DNA of 64,000 bases, taken from NCBI RefSeq assembly GCF_002994745.2, contig NW_020126824.1, positions 186,001 through 250,000 on the forward strand. The letters are read 5' to 3'. Source of the stretch: Rosa chinensis. Taxonomy: Eukaryota; Streptophyta; Magnoliopsida; Rosales; Rosaceae. Each line of letters opens with the position of its first letter. Within the stretch, counting starts at the first letter, position 1. Below are positions 1-10,437 of the stretch, piece after piece. The position numbers and the translations under genes were made by a program. The notes beneath the pieces were generated by a model, which was given only the letters and a program-made list of their open reading frames with translations, searched no databases and was not told where the DNA came from.

Positions 1-3000
1 TGCCCTACTCTGTTTATGAAACCCTAGGTCTAGGGGAACTTAAATCTGACAATGTTATCATTCAGTTAGCTGACAGATCCAATGCATACCCTAGAGGTTT
101 GTTGGAGGATGTGCTTGTACAGGTTAACCATCTTATCTTCCCAGCTGATTTTTATGTATTGGAAATGGAGGACTCCCCTGTAAGTTCCACTCCATTGCTT
201 TTGGGACGTCCTTTCTTAAGGACAGCTAGGACGAAGATTGATGTGTATGAAGGCTCTCTTACAATGGAGTTCGATGGTGACATTATTGGCTTTAAATCTT
301 TGAAGCCATGAGGTATCCCCTAGAGGTTAATGATTGTTTTTCTGCTGACATTTTGGATGAACTTGCGCAGAAAATGTTTGATGTTATGCATGAGGATACC
401 CTAGTCACTACCCTTGAGAGTGGGGTAGGCTATACAAAGGAAGGCGTCACCATCTCAGAGGACAAGTTGAAAGACACTTGTGAGGAAAAATCATTGAAAA
501 CGTCTCCTTCCTTGAGGCATCACCCTTTATAGGTAAGTCTGTTTCTCCTTGTCCATTCAGTTATCCACTAACAAGACTTACCTTCAGTGGTCCAGGCCCC
601 AGAACTTGAGCTAAAACCTCTTCCAGACCATTTGAAGTATGTCTACTTAGGGGACAAGGAACCTTACCAGTGATTGTGTCCTCTGCACTAACAACTCCAC
701 AAGAAGAGAAGTTGGTGGAAATGTTGAAGCAACACAAGACCGCCATAGGATGGACATTGGCGGATATCAAGGGAATCAGCCCTACAACTTGCGTCCACAG
801 GATACTTCTAGAGGAGGGGTCTAAACCCACTAGAGAGGCTCAACGTCGTCTCAACCCTCCAATGATGGAAGTAGTGAAGAAGGAGGTTATCAAACTCCTT
901 GATTGTGGGGTAATCTACCCTATTTCTGACTCCAAGTGGGTCTCTCCAGTTCAGGTCGTGCCCAAGAAGTCTGGGATCACTGTGGTAAAGAATGCTGATA
1001 ACGAACTGGTGCCCCAAAGGACAGTCACAGGCCACAGAGTATGCATTGACTATAGGAGGCTCAACGCAACACAAGGAAAGACCACTTTCCTCTGCCATTC
1101 ATTGACCAGATGCTTGAGCGCCTAGCTGGACATGACTACTACTGCTTCCTGGATGGATACTCTGGTTACAACCAGATTGCAATTGCAAATGAAGATCAAG
1201 AGAAGACAACCTTCACTTGCCCCTTTGGAACGTTTGCCTATAGACGTATGCCTTTCGGACTTTGCAACGCTCCAGGTACCTTTCAGAGGTGTATGGTAAG
1301 TATCTTTTCAGATTATATTGAGAAAATCATAGAGGTATTCATGGATGACTTTTCAGTTTTTGGAAAGAATTTTGATGATTGTCTTAATAATCTGGAGATA
1401 ATTCTGAAACGTTGCATGGAAACTAACCTTGTCTTAACTGGGAAAAATGCCATTTTATGGTTAACAAGGAATAGTTCTAGGACATATTGTCTCTGCTAGG
1501 GGTATAGAGGTTGATAAAGCCAAGGTTGATATTGTGCGTCACTTACCCTCTCCCACTTCTGTGAGAGAGATTCGTTCTTTCCTTGGTCATGCAGGTTTTT
1601 ACAGGAGGTTCATCAAGGACTTCTCCAAATTTCGAGACCCTTATGTCAACTACTCCAGAAGGATGTGCCCTTTCACTTTGACAAGGAGTGTCAAGAAGCT
1701 TTTGACAAGCTTAAGGAGTTGTTGACATCTGCCCCCATCATGTTACCTCCAGACTGGTCCTTGCCCTTTGAGTTAATGTGTGATGCCTCTGACTACGCAG
1801 TTGGAGCCGTTTTGGGACAAAGGAAGGAAAAGCTGCCCTATGCCATCTACTACGCCTCAAGGACTCTCAATGATGCACAAATGAACTACTCCACCACAGA
1901 GAAAGAGCTCCTTGCAGTTGTCTTTGCCCTTGAGAAGTTTCGCTCCTATTTACTTGGTACCAAAGTTACTATCTTTACTGACCATGCAGCTTTGAAATAC
2001 TTGATGACCAAGAAGGAGGCGAAACCAAGGCTCATCAGATGGATCCTACTCTTGCAAGAATTCGACGTGGAAATCAAGGACAAGAAGGGTAGTGAGAACG
2101 TGGTAGCTGACCACTTGAGTCGCTTAGTGCATGCAGAAGATTATCTCCCTCTGGTGGAGACATTTCCAGACGAGCAACTCTTTGGACTTCAGGTAAGTGA
2201 ACCATGGTATGCAGACATTGTGAATTATATTGTGTCTAGAAAGATTCCTGATACCATGTCACGTGCTCATAGGGATAGGCTTAAGAAAACTGTTAAGCAA
2301 TATGTTTGGGATGAACCTTATTTGTGGAAGTATTGCTCTGATCAATTGATTAGGAGATGTGTGCCTGAACATGAACATAATGCTATACTTTCTTTTTGCC
2401 ACTCTAAAGCATGTGGGGGACACTTTGGGTCTAAGAAGACTGCGTTTAAGGTGCTAGAGTCTGGGTTCTATTGGCCAACATTATTTAGGGATGCACATGC
2501 CTATTGTTTAACTTGTGATAAGTGCCAAAGAACAGGAAATCTAGGTCCTAGAGATCAAATGCCATTGTCCAATATAATAACTGTTGAAATATTTGATGTC
2601 TGGGGTATAGATTTCATGGGACCTTTCCCTTCATCTTTTGGGTTTCTCTATATCTTACTTGCAGTGGACTATGTTTCCAAATGGGTGGAAGCAAAGGCCA
2701 CTAGAACTAATGACTCTAAGGTTGTTGCAGATTTTATCAAGTCTAACATCTTTAGCAGGTTTGGAATGCCTAGAGTTCTCATTAGTGATGGAGGATCCCA
2801 TTTTTGCAATCGGACGATTGAGGCTCTCTTGAAGAGATATGATGTCACACATAAGGTTTCTACACCTTATCACCCACAAACTAGTGGGCAGGCTGAGGTC
2901 TCTAATCGTCAGATTAAGGGGATATTGGAGAAGACTGTGAACCCCAACAGGAAGGACTGGTCCTTGCGTCTAGAGGATGCTTTGTGGGCCTACAGAACTG

Positions 3001-3503
3001 CATACAAAACTCCCATAGGTATGTCACCATATCGAATTGTCTATGGCAAACCATGCCATTTACCTGTGGAGTTGGAGCACAAAGCTTGGTGGGCTGTGAA
3101 GCAGTTCAACATGGATATGGATGCAGCTGGGCTTCATAGGAAGTTGCAATTGCAAGAGTTAGAGGAGATAAGGAATGATGCCTTTGAAAGTGCTAAAATT
3201 TACAAGGATAAGACTAAGGCATTCCATGACAAAATGATTCGAAGAAAGACTTTTGTTGTGGGTCAAAAAGTTCTTCTCTTCCATTCTCGTCTCAAACTCT
3301 TCCCAGGTAAGCTTCGTTCTCGTTGGATTGGACCTTTTGTTATCACTCATGTGTTTCCTCATGGAGCTGTGCAGATAAAGAGTGAACATACAAGCAACGA
3401 GTTCAAAGTGAATGGCCATCGCTTGAAGCCTTACTATGAGGCATTTGTGGAACATGAAGTGGAGGATGTACCCCTCCAAAACGTTCCAAACCCTGAGGAT
3501 TAA
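1..3503 (+). pseudogene. Athila-type pol of element A (5' truncated by window, frameshifted)
   Basis: This is the polyprotein of a Ty3/gypsy retrotransposon from just after the protease active site to the natural stop. Reverse transcriptase is recognised by the FMDDF catalytic motif at 1338-1352. The long open part (1665-3503) holds RNase H (D40, E81, D106 and D149 counted from 1665), the integrase zinc-binding region ending CLTCDKC, the integrase triad D316, D375 and E411 (35 residues between the last two), and a C-terminal GPF module without a chromodomain. These enzymes copy the RNA into DNA and integrate it. Compared with copy C, about nine single-base deletions break the frame near 296, 486, 550, 579, 660, 1070, 1437, 1464 and 1628. 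From 1665 to the stop it is intact and nearly identical to C. The Athila assignment comes from motif recognition, not from a tree. Confidence 0.93.
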
Positions 3504-3550
3504 ATGGAGGTACAAGTCTAGGCTGAAAGACTATAAACATTAAGCGCTGC

Positions 3551-3566
3551 TTGGGAGGCAACCCAA
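3551..3566 (+). other. Conserved stem-loop after pol stop (element A)
   Basis: TTGGG and CCCAA flank the loop AGGCAA, about 50 bases after the pol stop. The same hairpin is at 25070-25085 (C, minus), 17159-17174 (G, minus) and 57980-57995 (H). Family-2 copies at 33534-33549 and 50316-50331 have ATGGG/CCCAT, so the closing pair changes on both sides. Confidence 0.65.
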
Positions 3567-3712
3567 TTCTGAAGTAGCTGTGGAGGAGTCATCAACGCAG
3601 ATTTGTTTTATCTCTCCCTTTTACTTCTCCAATTTTTCTTTATGTTGTAGTCATTTTCGTAAATTTCATCCCTATATGCTTAAGTGTTCCATTGCATGCT
3701 TTTTATTGATTA

Positions 3713-3726
3713 CATTGAGGACAATG
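3713..3726 (+). other. Short inverted repeat CATTG-AGGA-CAATG
   Basis: Five-base arms separated by four bases lie just upstream of an internal polypurine-like run. The block recurs in C, G, H and K. Its function is unknown. Confidence 0.5.
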
Positions 3727-3734
3727 CAATATTT

Positions 3735-3750
3735 AAGTGTGGGGGAAGGG
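3735..3750 (+). other. Internal polypurine-like motif 1 of element A
   Basis: AAGTGTGGGGGAAGGG repeats the core of the true polypurine tract at 5475, about 1.7 kb upstream of it. It could act as a second plus-strand primer site, but this is inference from sequence likeness. Confidence 0.5.
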
Positions 3751-4519
3751 ATTTACACTTTTATCTTGAGTCATATATTGAAAAATACAAAAAAATTGAA
3801 AAATGTCAAAAATTTAAAAATTTTCGTTGCTTTTGTTTTTGTTTTGAGTCTTAGGATGCCCTTTCAACTGTCTAGGATGATTCTATATCTCTAAAATCAT
3901 GACTAAAAGAGGATCACAAGATTGAGATGATTTTAAACATGGTATTCTTTGGTTAATTGAGATATATGAAAAATGTGTGCCTTGTAGTGGATATGGATTC
4001 GAAAACTTTGGTACAGAATATGAGCATGTTAGGATGAGTTTTGATTCATATAAGCCCATGTGAGATAATTGAGCCATGTCCCTTTTTCTTGGAGTGAAAT
4101 GAAAAATATATTCTTATTTTCTTGGCGATATTTTGATGATCTCATTATTCTTCATTTGATTGATTGCTTGCCATAGATTAAGTTTGATGGACTAGAGAAT
4201 GCTAGAATTCACTCTTGTGCTTGTTGAGACGTTTGTCAATACATGGCCCTGATTCTGGAAGGGATAGAGGTACCCTAGGAATTTCCACCATTGCCAAATA
4301 AACCTGTGTCCCTAATTGTGCCCGTCGTGGGACTCCCCTAGATAAGCCCCTTTGAGCCTACATTGAGCCTTTTCATTCATCACCCTTAAAACCCTTAACC
4401 ATGAAGCTTAGTATAGTTAAAACCCTACCCTTTGTTCTAAGAACTTAGTGGAGCTATCTTTTGAGACATACTTCGTGGGTTTGGTGCTAAGGATGAAAAT
4501 TGAGAAGAGGTGAAAGTTA

Positions 4520-4530
4520 AAGTGTGGGGG
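4520..4530 (+). other. Internal polypurine-like motif 2 of element A
   Basis: AAGTGTGGGGG occurs again about 950 bases upstream of the true polypurine tract. The equivalent place in copies C, G and H also has it, and in family 2 it reads AAGTGTGGGGTGGGG. Confidence 0.5.
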
Positions 4531-5474
4531 TAGACTTGTCCATAAAAGAAAAATATATGAAAAGCCGAGAAAAAGAAAAAAAAAAAAAAAAAAAGAAAAA
4601 AATGTATACGGCTAAAAGAAAAGAAAGAAAATGTTTATGGATTTTAGTCCCCCATACTTGGTGATTTTGGAGTTTACGTTGAACTGAAGGCCCACTACAG
4701 AAAAATTTGGCCTTTGTCCATTCACTATAGTTCAAGGGAAGTTTACAATGAAGATTGGGCCCAACATGAAGACATTAGGCCCCTTTTATGTTACCTCTAG
4801 GGAAAGTGACGTTTTTGCAATACCTTGGTGGATTTCTTGAGGTCTCTACATCTACATATGCTCTGCTAGGTTTTTAGGACACTTTGATAAATCCTTACCT
4901 TTCATTTCCTTAAACCTTAAGCCCTAGCCCCATTACAACCCTTGATAAGACCTTCTTGATCCTTAAGATGGGACAGCCTTTGATGTGGAGATGAGTTACA
5001 AGAGTTGAACCTATGGCTTGGGTCCATCTGTGCAAGTAGTTGGTATCCTTCATGAGATCTTTAAAGAAAATTATACATGTGCTTTCGTTTCTTGAATTAT
5101 GTGATATACTTGCTATCTTTCACATATACTTGAGTGTATAAGCTTTTAAGCATTGCCATGATCTGAGAGAAGAAAGAGTGGATATAACTTGTGAGGAGTT
5201 GAATCATACTTGTTTGAAACATGCTTAACAGAAACCATCACCATTGTTTCAACCAAGTCCTACTTGTGTATATGTAAGTTATGTGTTTTAATTAACTCTC
5301 GAATGCCTAACATTGAATTTTGGTTAAGTGCTAATCTTGGTGTTATGAAAGTAAGAGATTGCTGAGACAAATAGTTGAAGGGCAATAGAGTCATTGTTTT
5401 TGTCAAGTCTTTAAATTTTCGTTGAGTCTTAGTGTGTGTCTTAGTTTGATTTTGCTAAGGGACTAGCAAAAGCT

Positions 5475-5489
5475 AAGTGTGGGGGAATT
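5475..5489 (+). other. Polypurine tract of element A
   Basis: AAGTGTGGGGGAATT directly abuts the TG start of the 3' LTR at 5490. This is the expected position and composition for the plus-strand primer left after RNase H cleavage. Confidence 0.88.
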
Positions 5490-5570
5490 TGATAGGAGCA
5501 TTTTAATGCGACGTTTTAACTGCATTTCCCTACACTTTTCTGCGCCATTTCCTTGAAAAATCCCTGTTTG

Positions 5571-5767
5571 GGAAAGTTTCCATTCTTTGATTGGGAAAGT
5601 TCCTTATTGTAGAAAGTTTCCATTTTTGTCTTCATTTTTCATTTCTCATTTCTCATTTCTCATTTTTCATTTCTCATTTCTGGAAAGTTTCTATTTTTCA
5701 TTTTTAGTAAGTTTCTATTTTCATTTTTTAGAAAGTTTCTATTTTAAGTATAGTTTCTATTTTCAGG
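5571..5767 (+). repeat. Degenerate GAAAGTTTC array in U3 of element A
   Basis: GAAAGTTTC and close variants recur about every 20-40 bases, separated by T-rich runs of CATTTCT and CATTTTT. The unit is nearly self-complementary (GAAA-G-TTTC). The same array is at 22857-23050 and 42705-42901 (C, minus) and in G, D, F, L, J and H with different copy numbers. A promoter or enhancer role is inferred. Confidence 0.7.
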
Positions 5768-6083
5768 ACCTCCGAGCTAGAAAGTGGAAATGAACGCACG
5801 AATGGAAAGAGGAGCTTGCGAACATCAAGACGAACGAACATGAGAGAAAATGGCCCACACATTTGAGCAGAAATGAAGAAACAAGCTTTCCTAGTCCAAC
5901 CAGGAAATCCTACAAAATGGAGGAAGGCTTCCCTAGCAAGTTTCCAACGCAACCATGAAAAAGAAATGGAAAAATATTGTGTTTTGCGTTGGAAAATGAG
6001 AAGGCTTGAAGATAAAGCAACGAGGCCCAAGAACTCTTTGGATTTTCGGCAAATTGGATAAAGGCCCATCAAAGCCCATGACA

Positions 6084-6108
6084 TTAGGGTTTGTGACGCA
6101 AACCCTAA
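6084..6108 (+). promoter_or_regulatory. Telo-box palindrome with TGACG centre in U3
   Basis: TTAGGGTTTG and CAAACCCTAA form perfect 10-base arms around TGACG. AAACCCTAA is the plant telo-box and TGACG the core of a bZIP site. It lies about 600 bases upstream of the TATA-like box. Copies are at 22516-22540, 42364-42388, 43978-44002 and 50966-50990. Confidence 0.6.
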
Positions 6109-6686
6109 CCCTTAAGGTTGTTGTTGCCGTGAATTTGCAAGAGAGAAACAAGGAGGTGGCGTCCAAGAAAATCAGAAATTAAAAGGAGATTTTCTAGGGT
6201 TATTTTTATGGAAATAAATCAAGAGATAAAACCCTAGAAGACCTAGCCGTCCAAGCCAAGAGGAAAACAAGGGGATGCCGTGCAAACCCTAGGGAATTCG
6301 GCAAAAGATAAGGAAGAGAAAAACTAGGGTTTTGCCGTGAGGAAAAATCAGAAAAAATAAAGAGATTTCGTGGAGATTTCTTAGGGAGCTTTTAAAGGAA
6401 AGAGAATATGTGTTGAACACAAAAAGCTCTCAAAGGAGTCTAGGTTCGTCCCCCTTTATTCTCTAAATATATTGTTGCCGAAATTGGTGAAGGAAATCAG
6501 AAAATATCTCTATATATTTCGGCAAGATTATTTAGGGAATTTATATTGGAATTTTGTGATTGGTTGCACCACCTCATAGGGCTTATGTGGCAAGAAGTCA
6601 TTGGAGAAAATTATGTGGAGGAAGCAAGAGATTGCCGTGAGCTTTGCTAGGGTTGTGGACGGATTGAAGACCTAGAAGCCGTCCCC

Positions 6687-6694
6687 TATATATT
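6687..6694 (+). promoter_or_regulatory. TATA-like box of the family-1 LTR (element A)
   Basis: TATATATT follows CCGTCCCC and precedes a pyrimidine-rich stretch, as expected for a core promoter. Equivalents are at 51578-51585 (L), 55927-55934 and 61079-61086 (H), and on the minus strand at 41778-41785 (C), 19393-19400 (G) and 43464-43471 (D). Confidence 0.6.
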
Positions 6695-7841
6695 CCTCTC
6701 TTCTCTCAACGTCAAGTTCCTAGTTCCCACTTTTGCGTTTACACTTTGAGAAAAAAATCAGAAAACTCTCTCTAGCTTAGCCGTGCTCTTCTCCATCCTC
6801 TAGGGCAACCACGAAGTTCAAGCAAGGCCAAGGAAGAAGAGGACACGCCGTGCACATCATCCATCACCATCCTTGAAGATTGCTTTCGAAATTCAAGAGA
6901 CCATTCATCACTTCATTCATCTCATCTTCATCACGGTGTAATCCGATTCTCCTTGTAACCTTTGCTTTGTAATTTTCGTTGGTTTTGCCCTAGTTGACAC
7001 ACATGTTTGAACAAGTGTTGTTTCTGAATTTTATGATTAATTGTTAATTTTCAGATTCATATATTGCGATTTATGGTTGCTTTTGTGTGAGTGTTTGATT
7101 AAATTTGCATGATAGATAACTTTTGTATTTTAATCTTATGTGGTTGCAAACACTTAGGGTTTTGATATAATTGGTGCTACGAATTTAAGAACATGAATCA
7201 ACTTTTTGGTTTTGTGTTCTTGAATCAATAAGTAGTAAAGGTTTTGTACAAAAACCGAATTTAATCAAAGAAGATTGCAATTAGGTGGACTTTTTCATAC
7301 TAAGTTGCACATTTGAGTTGATAGCCTTTCTAGGTGCTTAATGCGTTAAACATGACATGATTGACTAGCTTTCTAGGGTTTGATTGCATGTTTGATAGGA
7401 TTAATCTAGGTGCTTTCGCTTAGGTTAATTAGCATTGAAAGTAAAATATGGGAAATTGTTTGCTTTTGAACGTTTCACATGATCAACTCCTCTTGCATGA
7501 CTATGATGAACAATGATGAACTTGAATCAATTTTAATCATGAGTTTCGAATTTGATCTTTGTTCTTGCATCCCATTTATATTTTTATGTTTTTGCATTTT
7601 AATTATTTTCTTAACTTAGTTTAATTTTCGAAAACCAAAAATCAAAAATCCCCCTTTTTCGTAAATATGTATATATTTTGTTATATTTTTGTAAATATTA
7701 TACTTTGTTTTAATTTTAATTGTTTAATTGTTTGACAATGACAGGTGTACCCTCAATCCCCGGAATAGAACGATCCCTACTTACTTTATACTACTAATGA
7801 CATTTCAGGGTTAAATTGGTCGCTCAACAAAAGCGACATCA

Positions 7842-8506
7842 GGCTGGGAAGTGATGCCAATTCAGTTCTGGACGTTGCCTATTTATAGGGGAGCATTGGT
7901 TGGCTTTCCCAACTGAAACGTCTTCTTTATGGCCTTAACTCCTCTCATAATGGGGCAATTCCTTTAATTTCCAAGCTGAAACGTCTTTCTCTTATTTATT
8001 TTTCCAGCTGAAACATCTTTTTCTTTTATTCCTCAACTGAAAACGTCTTTTCTCCTTTATTCCCCAACTGAAAACGTCTTTCTCTTATTTATTTTCCAGC
8101 TGAAACGTCTTTCTCTTTTATTCCTCAACTGAAAACATCTTTTCTCCTTTATTTCCCTTCTTCATTGCTTGGTCAAATATTTTAATGCTTTATTTTATGA
8201 CTCCATCATTGCTGTTTCCAAGAGTTCAACCAGGCAACGTTTCCTACAACAAGCAGGAGAATATCAGAATTTTCTAGAGAAAATAAAGGGAAATTAAAAT
8301 GTAAAGACCGCAAAAATAGTTGACAGTTAGGAATCCTGATCCAGCTAGGATTTTTCATGAATTTTACTTTTTCCGCCTATTTCACTCCAAACACTCAACA
8401 AGACTTTCAAAATGACTTAATGACTCAAAACACTAAACTAAGGGAGAAATAAGGCTAAAATGAGGCACATAATTAATAATATCGTCACACTTTTTTGCTC
8501 CTATCA
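7842..8506 (-). repeat. Family-2 LTR fragment of element N
   Basis: This is a reversed family-2 LTR from its terminus (ending CTCCTATCA at 8506) to a break within GATCTTGGCTGGGAAG, where element A inserted. The rest lies left of the window. It contains seven copies of the CAACTGAAACGTC-type unit between about 7905 and 8145. It interrupts the gag start of D; the presumptive duplication GTAGA (8507-8511) can be seen on one side only. Confidence 0.88.
7905..8145 (-). repeat. Tandem U3 repeats of family-2 LTR (N)
   Basis: About seven units of roughly 30-35 bases carry the core GACGTTTTCAGYTGG on the minus strand. Unit number differs between family-2 LTRs. Confidence 0.75.
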
Positions 8507-8670
8507 GTAGACTCCTCAGAACAGTAGGTCCTCTTCCCTTGCTCGTTAAATGTGTACTGTTTGTATGTTGAAGGAGAAGGGCTTGTGAACTCAAGGAGAG
8601 AAGGATTCTTCAAACGAGCGAGCCTTGCTTCAATTTCCTTTAGTGTAGAGGGTCTAAAAGGCTCGGTCAT
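8507..8670 (-). pseudogene. gag N-terminal fragment of element D
   Basis: Translation on the minus strand from the ATG at 8670 gives the same N-terminus as the gag of L (starting MTEPFR, then KEIEARLARLK and FNEQGKRTYCSEES). The frame is cut after about 54 codons by family-2 element N. The rest of gag and pol must lie left of the window. Gag forms the particle in which the RNA is reverse transcribed. The fragment differs from the C and L copies at several residues, so D is an older or separate lineage. Confidence 0.88.
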
Positions 8671-10369
8671 TCATAGGAATCCTGAACATCATCAAAATTC
8701 AAAGAAGTTAGCAAAGTATAAAGTGAGTTAATTACAAATTAGTGATTTATACATCAACTTTACTATTCACGAGTCACTATTCACAAGTTCCTATTCACGA
8801 ATTTACTATTTATGATTTATACAAGTATAAATAGAGTATAAATTACAAACTATCCACAATCTTTTCACAAATAAACCACGTTAGAAGTTTATACAAGTAT
8901 AAAATGTACAAAACAACACAATTTACAAGTGGAGGTTATGTTCAAGTATCTTATTATCTTTACAAAATAAAGTTAATATCTCAATTGATTACAAGTTGTA
9001 AGTCGAGCCCAAATAGAAACCACTACTATTGGTGAGATACGATCTAGGGATAGTCGCCTAGACATAAGTCACTTCCCTTTGTTTCAGAAGGCTAGATGGC
9101 CAGATTAAGAGGTAAGTGAGAGGGAGGACTCATTTTGGTGACACTACGGAGGCTACTCCCTCATTGAGGTTTAGGCCCTTATTGGCTACTCCCACATTGT
9201 GGTTTACGCACAGTCTATAGCATCTCTGAGATCCAATTTGAACCCATCACCCAGGGTCTCAACCTAAGACACCACCTATATGCCCCTTACTCAGCTTGAA
9301 AAGAACTCATGTGTTAGACAGTTCTCCAAATGCTAATAAAAGCCGCCCACAACCTCATAAGACCTTAGAAAGGCACTAATGAAGGGTTAAGGCCAATATT
9401 AACAAAAGGGCCCTTATCTACTCATACGATTTTACACACTTATAACAATTAAGAACTTAACGATATTTACAATTAATTCTTTTCTTTTGTATAACAAGAT
9501 TAGACACATTTTACACAAAACTTTCAAACAAGAACAAACAAAACGTCACAAATTTTTTTTCTTCGTCTTTTTTTTTTCTTCTTTTTTTTTTTTTTTTTTT
9601 TGTATGAAAATACTTACAAAAAATTGTTTTTCTTCCTTTTCTTTACAATTATTTTCAACACTTAGGTACGGGAACAGGGAGTCTCGATGTGCAATGGGAC
9701 TGAAACAGCTACCCTTTTCAAGACTATGTTTAATCCAATATACCTTAGTGAATCACAATATTTTCATTTGTTATATATATCATTGATTTCAAATTCAATT
9801 CCAAGCGGTAAATCAAGAGGACGTGCGGCCCAAGTATATTCGTCTAGACACCAAGTCCCTCCTACATCCTTTGGGCAACCTTACTGAAATGGCCAGGTAG
9901 GGGAGGGCGACCACGAGAGGTAGAATCCATTTTGGCATGAGCTACTCCCACATTGTGGTTTAGGCCCATTTGCACGCACTTCTGGATTCAAGAACCTGTC
10001 ATGAGTGTTGTCCCCTTCCTAGACACCATCCCACATCGGCTATACTTACTTGGATGAAAAAGGTCCTAAGTGTGAAGACAGTTCAATGAATGTTAATAAA
10101 GGCCGCCCTCAACCTTAAGGGACCTGGACTAGGTACCAATAAGGGGTTTAGGCCAATATTAATAAACACGACTTCACCTATTCCTTCTTTAATTTACAAC
10201 TTACAATAAAAATTCGTATTCAACAATAAAAATAACAACCTATGTAATTAATCTACTAATTTTCGACAATTACAAATTAATTAACAAGTAAAATTTTTTA
10301 TTTTTTATTTTTTTGGTCACAATATAAACAAAACACATATTATTCACAAAGTGACAAATGATTTTTCAG
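8671..10369 (-). other. 5' leader of element D
   Basis: About 1.7 kb lies between the PBS and gag. It contains two diverged blocks, at roughly 8890-9440 and 9650-10200, each with a GGCCAATATTAA motif, a GGCCGCC motif and ACTCCCACATTGTGG. T-rich tracts, which are A-rich in the sense strand, lie at 9548-9601 and around 10300. No coding frame is supported. Confidence 0.75.
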
Positions 10370-10387
10370 TCCCCGGCAACGGCGCCA
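10370..10387 (-). other. tRNA-Asp primer-binding site of element D
   Basis: The minus strand reads TGGCGCCGTTGCCGGGGA, an 18-base match to the complement of the plant tRNA-Asp 3' end including CCA. It lies five bases inside the 5' LTR. Confidence 0.9.
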
Positions 10388-10392
10388 AAAAT

Positions 10393-10437
10393 TGGTGTCG
10401 CTTTTGGGAAGCGACCAATTTAACCCTGAAATGTCGT
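10393..10437 (-). repeat. D 5' LTR, piece 1 (U5 end)
   Basis: The inner end of the 5' LTR of D. On the minus strand it ends in CACCA where most copies end CATCA. It is broken by solo LTR F; GTCGT (10433-10437) is the left target duplication. Confidence 0.88.

Larger units (their letters stand above)
3504..5474 (+). other. Post-pol noncoding region of element A
   Basis: About 2 kb lies between the pol stop and the polypurine tract. Some Athila elements carry an env-like gene here, but I see no long conserved frame; the longest frame, about 104 codons, is low-complexity and not kept in other copies. Blocks kept in all copies of both families include the GGGAGGCAACCC hairpin, an ACATTGAGGACAATG block, a block reading TGCCCGTCGTGGGACTCC and two internal polypurine-like motifs. 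The conserved patches suggest cis-acting RNA or DNA signals. Confidence 0.8.
5490..7841 (+). repeat. 3' LTR of element A (family 1, 2352 bp)
   Basis: The LTR starts TGATAGGAGCATTTTAATGC right after the polypurine tract and ends AAAGCGACATCA. It has the same length class as both LTRs of C (2354 bp) and L (2348 bp). It holds a U3 repeat array, a telo-box palindrome, a TATA-like box and the conserved U5 block with CAATCCCCGG. The flank after 7841 is the cut LTR of N; the matching left flank lies outside the window, so the target duplication cannot be checked. Confidence 0.93.

Noticed and set aside
3580..3894. A 104-codon frame after pol in A as a possible env-like gene.
   Set aside because: It is low in complexity, lacks a signal peptide or convincing membrane layout, covers the noncoding conserved blocks and is not kept in H or G.
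6084..6108. Interstitial telomere repeat (CCCTAAA).
   Set aside because: There are only one or two units per arm, within an LTR and in palindromic form, so it is a telo-box element rather than a telomere relic.
7905..8145. Regularly spaced repeats as a CRISPR array.
   Set aside because: The units are degenerate, the spacers are themselves similar, and they lie in the U3 of a plant LTR.
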